From contig JAKQOW010000141.1 of the NCBI GenBank assembly GCA_029565065.1, positions 1 to 40,455 of the forward strand: a DNA stretch of 40,455 bases, written 5' to 3'. Each line of letters starts with the position of its first letter. Position 1 is the first letter of the stretch. The notes beneath the pieces were generated by a model that was not told the DNA's origin, did not search any database, and worked only from the letters and a program-made list of their open reading frames with translations. This DNA is from Acidobacteriota bacterium (lineage in GTDB: Bacteria; Acidobacteriota; JAAYUB01). The translations under genes were made by a program, and so were the position numbers. Below, one piece after another: positions 1-7,338 of the stretch.

Positions 1-141
1 CCGTACAACCCTTGCTGGGACAGGCTGCGTACGGGATCCCCGACAAACGCTTTCATGAATAAGCCCGCCAGACCAGGCTTTTCACTGGGATGATGTCAGG
101 GTCGGAAGGTTTGTGCGTTCCGCGGTTGCTGTCACTTGGCC
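1..141. repeat. Left copy of 141-bp perfect terminal inverted repeat
   Basis: Bases 1-141 are the exact reverse complement of 40315-40455, and identity stops at base 142 on both sides. The inner edge reads TTGGCC and passes straight into a GATTACGA-type array. On the minus strand an ATG can be read outwards for 18 codons and off the contig, so the copy may include the start of an element's reading frame. No transposase is visible in the window. The length equals a standard assembler k-mer size, so this is probably the visible edge of a longer dispersed repeat. Confidence 0.95.
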
Positions 142-230
142 AGTACGATTACGAGTACGATTACGAGCACGATTACGAGCACGATTACGAGCACGAGTAC
201 GAGCACGAATACGAGTACGAGCACGAGCTA
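142..230. repeat. 12-bp tandem array (ACGATTACGAGC type)
   Basis: About seven units of 12 bp run from the edge of the inverted repeat to a few bases before the oxidoreductase start codon. The first units read GTACGATTACGA or GCACGATTACGA; later ones decay to GCACGAGTACGA and similar. Related arrays sit at 31211-31266 and 40282-40314. The array occupies the place where a promoter and ribosome binding site would be expected for the next gene. Confidence 0.85.
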
Positions 231-234
231 GAAA

Positions 235-2286
235 ATGGCGATTTACACCACGGCGTGCCCTAGAAATTGTTACAGCACCTGCGGGCTGCGGGTGGAGGTG
301 GCAGACGGGCGCATCCGCCGCATCGAGCCCCACCCCGACAACCGTGCCACCGCCAACGGCGTCTGCCTCAAGGGGCTGAGCTACCTCGAGCGGGTTTACT
401 CGCCCGACCGGATTCTGCAGCCGATGCGCCGCGGCGGAGACGGTCGCTTCACGCAGATTCCTTGGGACGACGCCCTGGACCTCATCGCCGCGCGCCTGCG
501 GCGCTACCACGCCGATCCCGGCCCCCAGAGCGTCTTCTACTATACCGGCAGCGGCACCAAGGGGCTGCTCAACGGCGTGGGGATGAACTTCTGGCGGCGC
601 TTCGGCGGCTGCACCACCACCTACGGCGACCTCTGTTGGCCCGCCGGCCTGGAGGCCACGCGGCTCACCTTGGGTGAGGTGAAGCACAACGCGCCGTGGG
701 ATCTGGCCAACGCGCGCCTCATCGTCATGTGGGGGAAGAACGCCGCCGAGACCAACGTCCATCAGATGGCCCACGTGGACGAGGCGCTGGCCGCCGGGGC
801 GCGCCTCGTGGTCATCGACCCCCGCCGCACCGAGACCGCCGAGCGGGCCGAACTGCTCATCCAGCCGCGCCCCGGCGCCGACGGCGCCCTGGCCCTGGGA
901 GTCGCCCACCTGCTCATCCGGAACGGCTGGATCGACCGCCCCTTCATCGACGCCCACGTGCTCGGCTTCGACGCCTTCGCCGAACGCGCCGCCCTGTGGC
1001 CGCCCGAGCGCGCCGCCGCGACGGCCGACGTGCCCGTGGCCGCCGTCCACCGGCTGGCGGAACTCATGGGCACGGTCCGCCCGGTGACGGTGTCGCCGGG
1101 CTTCGGCATGCAGCGCTACACCAACAGCGGCCAGACCATGCGGGCGATGCTGGCCCTGCTCGCCATCACCGGCCAGATCGGTCGTCCCGGCGCCGGCTGG
1201 ATGTACGCCAACCTCCAGACCCAGATCTTCAGCCCGGTGCGCGATCCGCTCGACTTCTACCCGCCTGAGCAGCCCGACGGCGTGGTGCGGGTGGGCGTAT
1301 CCACGGCGCGCCTGGGCCCGGACATGCTGGCCCAGAGCGATCCGCCGCTCCGGATGGCCTGGGTGGAGCGCGGCAATCCCATCCCCCAGAACCCCGAGAC
1401 CCACTCGGTGCTGAAGGCGTTCCGCGCCCTGGAGTTCCGGGTAGTGGTGGAGGAGTTCCTCACCGACACCGCCCGCGAAGCCGACCTGGTGCTGCCGGCC
1501 AAGACGCTGTTCGAGCAGACCGACGTCATCGGCGCCTACTGGCACCCGTACATCCAGCTCCGCCAGAAGCTCATCGAGCCGCCGGGCGAGGTGAAGCCGG
1601 AGACCGAAATCTACCGCCTGCTGGCCCACCGCCTCGGCTTCCCCGCCGAGGCGATCGCGGCGGAGATCCCCGGCCCCGCCGACGCCGACATCGAGCGGTG
1701 GCTGGCGCAGCGCCTGGCGCCCTTCCCGGAACTGACCCTGGAGCACCTGCGCGAGGGACCGGTGCTGGCGCCCGGCGCCGAGGCGGTGGCCTATGCCGAC
1801 GGCCGCTTCGCCACGCCGTCGGGGCGGATCGAGCTCTACTCCGAGGAGGCGCGCACCCGCTGGGGGCTGGACCCGCTCCCCGATCACACCGAGCCGGCGG
1901 AATCGCCCCGGCGCGCCGGCCTGGAGCCAACCCGCTACCCGCTTCAGTTCCTCACGCCCAACACCAAGAACCGGATCCACTCCCAGTTCAACAACCTGAA
2001 CGTGATCCGCCAGTTCAGCGACCGGCCCCAGGCGTGGCTCAGCCCCTTGGACGCCCGCGCCCGCGGCGTGGCCGACGGCGACCGGGTGCGCATCTTCAAC
2101 GACCGCGGCGAGCTGCGGATCGAGGCGCGAATCGACTTCAGTCTGCGCGCCGGCTGCGTGGTGGTGACCAACGGCTGGTGGCTGTCGGAAGGGGGCGCGG
2201 TGAACGTCACCTCTCACGCCCGCGAGACGGACATGGGCTTCGGCGCCGCCTTCCACGACAACCTGGTGGAGGTGGAGCGAGCATGA
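235..2286 (+). CDS. Molybdopterin oxidoreductase catalytic subunit (DMSO reductase family)
   Basis: This 683-residue protein should be a bis-MGD molybdenum enzyme moving electrons to or from a small substrate. Near the N-terminus Cys8, Cys12, Cys16 and Cys44 match the [4Fe-4S] motif of the family. The segment YGDLCWPAG places Cys134 where the protein ligand to Mo sits (Ser in DmsA, Cys in PhsA/PsrA-like enzymes); this alignment is by eye. The C-terminal part (from about residue 560, with TPNTKNRIHSQF) is the molydopterin-dinucleotide-binding barrel. No Tat signal is visible, suggesting a cytoplasmic site. It overlaps the next gene by ATGA and so forms a two-gene operon with its electron-transfer partner. 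No Shine-Dalgarno is visible because the simple repeat ends just upstream. The substrate cannot be told from sequence: S- or N-oxide, polysulfide/thiosulfate, or another oxyanion. Confidence 0.9.
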   Translation: MAIYTTACPRNCYSTCGLRVEVADGRIRRIEPHPDNRATANGVCLKGLSYLERVYSPDRILQPMRRGGDGRFTQIPWDDALDLIAARLRRYHADPGPQSVFYYTGSGTKGLLNGVGMNFWRRFGGCTTTYGDLCWPAGLEATRLTLGEVKHNAPWDLANARLIVMWGKNAAETNVHQMAHVDEALAAGARLVVIDPRRTETAERAELLIQPRPGADGALALGVAHLLIRNGWIDRPFIDAHVLGFDAFAERAALWPPERAAATADVPVAAVHRLAELMGTVRPVTVSPGFGMQRYTNSGQTMRAMLALLAITGQIGRPGAGWMYANLQTQIFSPVRDPLDFYPPEQPDGVVRVGVSTARLGPDMLAQSDPPLRMAWVERGNPIPQNPETHSVLKAFRALEFRVVVEEFLTDTAREADLVLPAKTLFEQTDVIGAYWHPYIQLRQKLIEPPGEVKPETEIYRLLAHRLGFPAEAIAAEIPGPADADIERWLAQRLAPFPELTLEHLREGPVLAPGAEAVAYADGRFATPSGRIELYSEEARTRWGLDPLPDHTEPAESPRRAGLEPTRYPLQFLTPNTKNRIHSQFNNLNVIRQFSDRPQAWLSPLDARARGVADGDRVRIFNDRGELRIEARIDFSLRAGCVVVTNGWWLSEGGAVNVTSHARETDMGFGAAFHDNLVEVERA

Positions 2287-3668
2287 CGGAGCAGCGCGCC
2301 TTCCACGTGGACCTCAACCGCTGCACCGGCTGCGGCGCCTGCGTCGTCGCCTGCGGCAACGAGAACGAGCTCCCGGCGGGCCGCGCCTGGCGGCAGGTGC
2401 ACACCTTCAACGAGGCCCGCCACCCGGCACTGCCGGTGGTGCACCTGTCGCTGGCGTGCAACCACTGCGCCGACCCGGCCTGCCTGCGGCACTGTCCCGC
2501 GGCCGCCTACCGGAAGGATTCCGCCACCGGCGCCGTCAGCGTCGATCCAGACCGCTGCATCGGTTGCACCTACTGCGCCTGGGCCTGTCCATACGACGCG
2601 CCGCGCTACAACCCCGAGAAGCGCCTCATGGAGAAGTGCACCTTCTGCGCCGAGCGACTGGACGAGGGTCGGGAGCCGGCCTGCGTCGCCTGCTGTCCCA
2701 CCGGCGCCCTGCAACTGGACTGCATGGATCCGAAGGGCGATCCGGCCGCGCCCGGGTTCACCCCGGCCGGGCTCCGGCCGGCCATCCGCTTCACCCCGCT
2801 CCGCCGCGCCACGCCGCCCGAACTCACCGCCCCGCTCGACCCGGCGGCGGTGGCCGCGCTCCACCCGGGCGCGCTCGGCTGGCCCGCCGCGAAGATCACG
2901 CTGCGGGGCGAATGGCCGCTGGTGCTTTTCACCTGGACCGCCATCGTGCTCGTGGCGCTCGCGGCCGCTTCGGCCGGCGACGCCTTGGCGGTGCCGCCGC
3001 TGCCGTTCCTGGCCGCCGGGGCGACGGCGCTGGTCTTGAGCGCGCTCCACCTCGGCCGCAAGGCGAGAGCGTGGCGCGCAGCAGCGAATTGGCGCACCTC
3101 GTGGCTGAGCCGCGAGATCGTCATCCTCCCCCTGTTCCTGGCGCTGGCCGGCGCGCACCTCCTGCGGCCGGACTGGCCGCACCTCGGCTGGATCGCCGCC
3201 GCGGCCGGCTTCGCCGCCCTCATCGCCATCGACCGCGTCTACCAGGTAGCCATGCAGGTGGGGCCGCTGAATTTCTTGAGCGACCAGGCGCTGCTGACCG
3301 GTTTTTTCCTCACCGGCGTGCTGTACCGTGACCCGTGGCTCTACGTGCCCGCCGGAGCGTTGAAGCTGGCGCTGTACGCCTACCGGAAGCTGCGGCGGTG
3401 GGACGGATTCCGCCTGGGCCCGGCGGCGGCGTCCGCGCTGCGCGTCGCCGTGGGCTTCGGGCTGCCGCTGCCGGGACTGGTGCTGGGCGGCCCCGCGGGC
3501 CCGGCCATTGCCGCGGCGGCGGTGATCGCGGGGGAGTTTATCGACCGGTGCGAGTTCTACGGGGAGCTCGAGGTGATCACGCCGCGCCGCCAACTCCGGC
3601 TGGACCTCGACGCGGCGCTCACCAAAGCTGAAAATTCGTCTCGCCAAGACGCCAAGGCGCCAAGCTAA
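2283..3668 (+). CDS. DmsB-DmsC fusion: 4Fe-4S electron-transfer and membrane-anchor subunit
   Basis: A 461-residue fusion of the two partner subunits usually made separately. Residues 1-200 are a DmsB-like ferredoxin with four Cys clusters, starting at Cys14, Cys17, Cys20 and Cys24 and continuing with CNHC, CIGCTYC and CTFC motifs. Residues from about 215 to 430 are hydrophobic with about eight membrane helices, like DmsC, which binds menaquinol. Together with the upstream subunit it makes a quinone-linked oxidoreductase. The ATG overlaps the upstream stop as ATGA, so translation is coupled. The last ten or so codons run through a GCCAAG-type short repeat (3642-3664), so the C-terminal tail looks like absorbed intergenic sequence. 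Confidence 0.9.
   Translation: MTEQRAFHVDLNRCTGCGACVVACGNENELPAGRAWRQVHTFNEARHPALPVVHLSLACNHCADPACLRHCPAAAYRKDSATGAVSVDPDRCIGCTYCAWACPYDAPRYNPEKRLMEKCTFCAERLDEGREPACVACCPTGALQLDCMDPKGDPAAPGFTPAGLRPAIRFTPLRRATPPELTAPLDPAAVAALHPGALGWPAAKITLRGEWPLVLFTWTAIVLVALAAASAGDALAVPPLPFLAAGATALVLSALHLGRKARAWRAAANWRTSWLSREIVILPLFLALAGAHLLRPDWPHLGWIAAAAGFAALIAIDRVYQVAMQVGPLNFLSDQALLTGFFLTGVLYRDPWLYVPAGALKLALYAYRKLRRWDGFRLGPAAASALRVAVGFGLPLPGLVLGGPAGPAIAAAAVIAGEFIDRCEFYGELEVITPRRQLRLDLDAALTKAENSSRQDAKAPS
3642..3664. repeat. Three 8-bp CGCCAAGN units in the end of a gene
   Basis: CGCCAAGA, CGCCAAGG and CGCCAAG follow each other just before the TAA stop of the DmsBC fusion. They give a tail SRQDAKAPS unlike the preceding domain. 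This looks like a short dispersed intergenic motif that has become coding. Confidence 0.6.
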
Positions 3669-3858
3669 CCTCATTTCTTGTTTTCAGATCGGTCACCCCA
3701 TGACGGGCAGAATCCGGCGGGCCGTTCCCCTGTGTCCCCTGCTTACGGTTTCGTCATTGTAATAGTCCGTTTCGTCCCTGAAAATGCCCGTTCTGTGAGG
3801 AATGGCGCCCATCTCCTCGTAGAAGCGGTCACGAGCAACCAACCAGGAGGAGAGACGC

Positions 3859-6015
3859 ATGGGCCGCCTGCCACCATCTCGGACCGTCGCTCTGTTGATC
3901 ACCCTGCCCCTGATTATTTCTCCCCTGATCCATGCGGACGCTTCCGGGCACCCAACCGACGGCGCCGGGGCGCCGGCCGCGTTGGCCGTCGCCACATACG
4001 CCGGCTCCGAGGAGCAGGTCCGGTCGGTCCGAGCGCTGGTGCGCAGCCTGCGCGCGCGCGGCGGCCCGTACCGCGACAGCGTGGTGCACGTGGTCCTGAC
4101 CGATCCGGACCGCGTTCCGGGTGACGCGTTGCGGGGCGCCGGCGTGGAGTTCGTGCCGCTGGCCCTGGAGCCGGCGGTGCTCCACTACCCCCTCGCCCTG
4201 AAGGCCTTCGCCGCGGCGGCGGTGGAACGGCGTGTCCGGGGACAGGCGGCCAGCCTCGCCTGGCTGGATCCCGGCGTGCTGATTCTGCAGCCGCCCGCCG
4301 CCCTGGACCTGGGCGGCACGGCTGACGCCACGGTGCGGCCGGTGTCGCTGGCGAACACCGTGGGCATCCCGCCGGGCGCTCCGCCGGATGCATACTGGGC
4401 GCCCATCTACGCAGCCACGCACCTCGACTACCGCGCGCTACGGGCTGTCGAGACGGTGGTGGATGCGGTGAAGGTCCAGCCCTACTACAACTGCGAAGTC
4501 TTTGCCGTCAATCCGGAGCGGGGTATCTGCGCCGAATGGGCACGGATTCTCACCGGCCTCCTGAACGACACGCCATACCAGCAGGCCGCCTGCACCACCT
4601 TCCTGAAGCGGCTCTTCCTGCACCAGGCGGTGCTCAGCGCCGTGCTCCAGTCCCGGGTCGCCCCGGACCGCCTCCGGCCACTCCCCCTGACCGCGGGTTA
4701 CCCGTTCAATCAGCACGCCCAGTTGGCCCCGGCGCGGCGGGCGGCGTCGCTCGACGCCGTCGCCGCAGTGATCTTCGACACCGCCTGGCAGCAGAACCCG
4801 GACTGGCTGGGCGCCATCCCCGCGAGCGAGTCGCTCCGCGCGTGGCTGGCCGACACCTACCTAGAGTACCTGCAACTGGCCGACGGCGTCTACCGAATCG
4901 AGGGTTCGTGCAACGCCTACCTCGTCACCACGCCGGCCGGCAGCGTCCTCATCGACCCGGCGGGGGCGGACGCGGCGCCGGAGTACTTCCGGAGAGTCCT
5001 GGCTCGACATCCGCTGCAGGCGATCCTGCTCACCCACGCCCACGAGGATCATGCGGCAGGCTTCGAGGCGTGGCGGGCCGGTGCGGACATCCCCGTCATC
5101 GTCCAGCGGAGTTACCGGGAATACGTGGCGTACAAGCACGAGCTGGCCGGATTCTTCGCCCGCCGCAACGCCATCTGGACCCGCCAGCCGCTGCCAGCCA
5201 CACCGCCGGCGCCCACCCCGCCCGCCGCCGAACCCACCGTTTATTTTGCCGATTCGTACGAGCTGGCGGTGGGCGGCGTGCATTTCCGCATGATTCACAC
5301 CCCAGGCGAGACGCCGGATCACGCCACCATCTGGATCCCCGAGCGGTCGGCCGTCTGCGTGGGCGACAACTACTACGAGTACTTCATCAACAACTCCACC
5401 TTCCGCGGCACCCAGATCCGGCCGGTCGCGGGGTACATCCGCGCGCTGGACACGGCGCTGGCTTTCGAGCCCACCTTCTTCCTCCCGGGCCACGGCGCAC
5501 CGCTGGCAGGCCGGCGGCAGGTGGCCGAGACGGCCGGCGGCTTCCGCGACGCGCTGAAGCATGTCTGGGCGGAGACCGTTCGGGGGATCAACGCGGGGCA
5601 AGACGTCCACACCCTCATGCGGGAGGTCCGGTTGCCGCCGGAGCTCGCGGTGCCGCAGTTCTACGGCAAGGTGGAGTGGACAGTGCGGGGGATCTACCAG
5701 GAACTGGTGGGCTGGTTCGACGAGAATCCGGCTTCCATGTACGCCCTGCCCCCGTCCGGCGTCTACGCCGATCTCGCGGAGCTCGGTGGCGCCGACGCCA
5801 TCCTGCAATGCGCGGATGCGCACATCGACCATAAGGAGTTTGTCCAGGCCCTCCACCTGGCTGAGGTGGTCCTGGCGGCGGACCCTTGCCACCCGGAGGC
5901 CAACGGAACCCGCCGCCGGGCTCTTGAGGGGCTGAAGGCGGGCACGCGCAACTACATCGAGCGCATCTGGCTCGACTACGGCATCCGCACGGCGAAGGAG
6001 AACGGCGGTGAATGA
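3859..6015 (+). CDS. Exported fusion: glycosyltransferase-like domain + metallo-beta-lactamase/alkylsulfatase-like hydrolase
   Basis: 718 residues with an N-terminal signal peptide of about 26 residues. Residues about 40-330 resemble a GT-A nucleotide-sugar transferase fold (ALAVATYAGSE start, and WLDPGVLI in the position of a DxD-like motif); this part is tentative. Residues about 345-560 are an MBL fold: THAHEDH at 392-398, later HTPGE, GDNYY and LPGHG supplying further metal ligands. From about 565 the segment GKVEWTVRGIYQEL (from Gly603) followed by GWFDENP matches the dimerisation domain of SdsA-type alkylsulfatases. A strong AGGAGG lies 8-9 bases before the ATG. It begins the long plus-strand island of exported proteins and follows a 190-bp gap. 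The hydrolase half is well supported; the fusion with a transferase-like half is unusual. Substrate unknown. Confidence 0.8.
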   Translation: MGRLPPSRTVALLITLPLIISPLIHADASGHPTDGAGAPAALAVATYAGSEEQVRSVRALVRSLRARGGPYRDSVVHVVLTDPDRVPGDALRGAGVEFVPLALEPAVLHYPLALKAFAAAAVERRVRGQAASLAWLDPGVLILQPPAALDLGGTADATVRPVSLANTVGIPPGAPPDAYWAPIYAATHLDYRALRAVETVVDAVKVQPYYNCEVFAVNPERGICAEWARILTGLLNDTPYQQAACTTFLKRLFLHQAVLSAVLQSRVAPDRLRPLPLTAGYPFNQHAQLAPARRAASLDAVAAVIFDTAWQQNPDWLGAIPASESLRAWLADTYLEYLQLADGVYRIEGSCNAYLVTTPAGSVLIDPAGADAAPEYFRRVLARHPLQAILLTHAHEDHAAGFEAWRAGADIPVIVQRSYREYVAYKHELAGFFARRNAIWTRQPLPATPPAPTPPAAEPTVYFADSYELAVGGVHFRMIHTPGETPDHATIWIPERSAVCVGDNYYEYFINNSTFRGTQIRPVAGYIRALDTALAFEPTFFLPGHGAPLAGRRQVAETAGGFRDALKHVWAETVRGINAGQDVHTLMREVRLPPELAVPQFYGKVEWTVRGIYQELVGWFDENPASMYALPPSGVYADLAELGGADAILQCADAHIDHKEFVQALHLAEVVLAADPCHPEANGTRRRALEGLKAGTRNYIERIWLDYGIRTAKENGGE

Positions 6016-6271
6016 CGCGGGGCAATTTCAACTCGCCGTTCCCGTGACCGTGCTCTGCTCGGCGCGGACCGTCGGCGCCGCCTACACACTCATGCGGCAC
6101 CTGCATACGGCGGGGGCGGTGGTCCCGGCGACAACCGCCGGCGCGCTATCCGGTCCTTACGCGCCGTTCCGGCACTTCGTACAGGACCACATCGAGCCGT
6201 CCGCCGACCGGATGTGCGCCCTGGCGTCCACCGGCCGAGGAATGCATCCGGTCGCGCCCAGCCGGCAGTGA
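6008..6271 (+). CDS. Possible small protein, GTG start, unknown
   Basis: An 87-codon frame starts at GTG 6008 inside the end of the preceding gene. AAGGAG at 5995-6000 is at suitable spacing. The product has no domain I recognise, a weakly hydrophobic start and no signal peptide. In such GC-rich DNA a chance frame of this size is common, so this is offered only because of the ribosome binding site and because it fills most of the gap before the next gene. Confidence 0.25.
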   Translation: MNDAGQFQLAVPVTVLCSARTVGAAYTLMRHLHTAGAVVPATTAGALSGPYAPFRHFVQDHIEPSADRMCALASTGRGMHPVAPSRQ

Positions 6272-6355
6272 GGCGGCGGCCACTCATCGGCCACGGGCGG
6301 CGCCCACGGAGAAGGATCACACGTCCGTCGTCGTCTGACGGTTTGGGGGAACGAG

Positions 6356-7264
6356 ATGAAACGAACTATGCTAGCGATCTCGCTGCTGACTGTGGCGACC
6401 CTGGTATTGCACGCCCGGATTGGCGGGGTGACGCCCGACTCGGCGGGCAGTCTCGGCGGGCCTGGGAGCGGACGGCAGTCGCTGGCGCTCACCCGTGTCG
6501 CCAATTCGGGCGTGCTGCTGGCCACCGGCACGAACAAGGTCCTCATCGACGCCCTGTTCACTGCGGCGCCACCCGAATACCGGTCGCCCGATCCGGCCAC
6601 GCTGGACAAGATGCTGACCGGCGCCGCGCCGTTTGACGAGGTAAATCTGGTGCTGGTCACCCATAACCACCCGGACCACTTCGACGCCGGCATGGCCGCG
6701 CGCTATCTGGAGGCATTCCCGAAGGTGGTCCTGACGGCCCCCGCGGACGCCGTGGAAGATCTGCGCACCCGGGCCGCGGACTGGGCGAAACTTGCGCCGC
6801 GGATCGTTGTCTTCGACCTGGCCGTCGGAGAACAGGCGACCCGCACCGTGGCCGGATTTACACTGACGGCTTACCGCACCTGGCACAGCGGCCAGCGGGA
6901 GTCACCCATGAACCTCATGTACTCGCTGCGATTCGGCGGCTGGCAAATCTTCCACGAGGGAGACTCGGATGCGACGCTCGACGAGTTCCGCGAATTCGGC
7001 CTAGGCGGGTCGGCGATCGACCTGGCGTTGGTGCACTACTGGTTTCCTCTGGTCCCCGAGACCGCCACGCTGTTACAGGAGGTTCTCCGACCGGCGCACA
7101 TCGGTCTGACCCATCTGCCGGTCCGTCTCGAGGGGGATGCGCCGGGTAAAATCGACCAGGTGCGGTCACACTACCGGGACATTTTCCTGTTGCTGCCCGG
7201 CATGCCGGTCAAGCTGTTTCCGGCGCAGCCGAACCCGGCCGTACCGACTCCGGTAAGCCCTTGA
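6356..7264 (+). CDS. Exported UlaG-like metallo-beta-lactamase-fold hydrolase
   Basis: 302 residues with a signal peptide (MKRTMLAISLL...). The MBL fold shows THNHPDHFD, WHSGQ, FHEGDSD and THLP in the order expected for two-metal binding, with the short UlaG/L-ascorbate-lactonase-like layout rather than the class B lactamase layout. The mature chain starts with a beta strand carrying VANSGVLLATGTNKVLIDAL. GGGGGA lies upstream of the ATG. The stop overlaps an in-frame TTG of the next frame, but the next gene most likely starts further in. It is one of four MBL-fold proteins in the island. The exported location suggests hydrolysis of an extracellular or periplasmic ester, lactone or phosphodiester; substrate not predictable. 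Confidence 0.85.
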   Translation: MKRTMLAISLLTVATLVLHARIGGVTPDSAGSLGGPGSGRQSLALTRVANSGVLLATGTNKVLIDALFTAAPPEYRSPDPATLDKMLTGAAPFDEVNLVLVTHNHPDHFDAGMAARYLEAFPKVVLTAPADAVEDLRTRAADWAKLAPRIVVFDLAVGEQATRTVAGFTLTAYRTWHSGQRESPMNLMYSLRFGGWQIFHEGDSDATLDEFREFGLGGSAIDLALVHYWFPLVPETATLLQEVLRPAHIGLTHLPVRLEGDAPGKIDQVRSHYRDIFLLLPGMPVKLFPAQPNPAVPTPVSP

Positions 7265-7338
7265 CCGGCAGTGATGCGATGGAGCCGGACGTGCAGTCTG
7301 CGTCAGACCGGGATAATTTGAATCGGGGGATATGCACA

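Noticed and set aside
82..2256. 724-codon minus-strand frame opposite the oxidoreductase
   Set aside because: Shadow of the plus-strand molybdopterin gene. Its product is low in complexity and has no domain.
3678..4124. Open frame across the gap before the glycosyltransferase-like/MBL fusion
   Set aside because: It overlaps the start of a better supported gene in another frame and lacks a ribosome site or domain.
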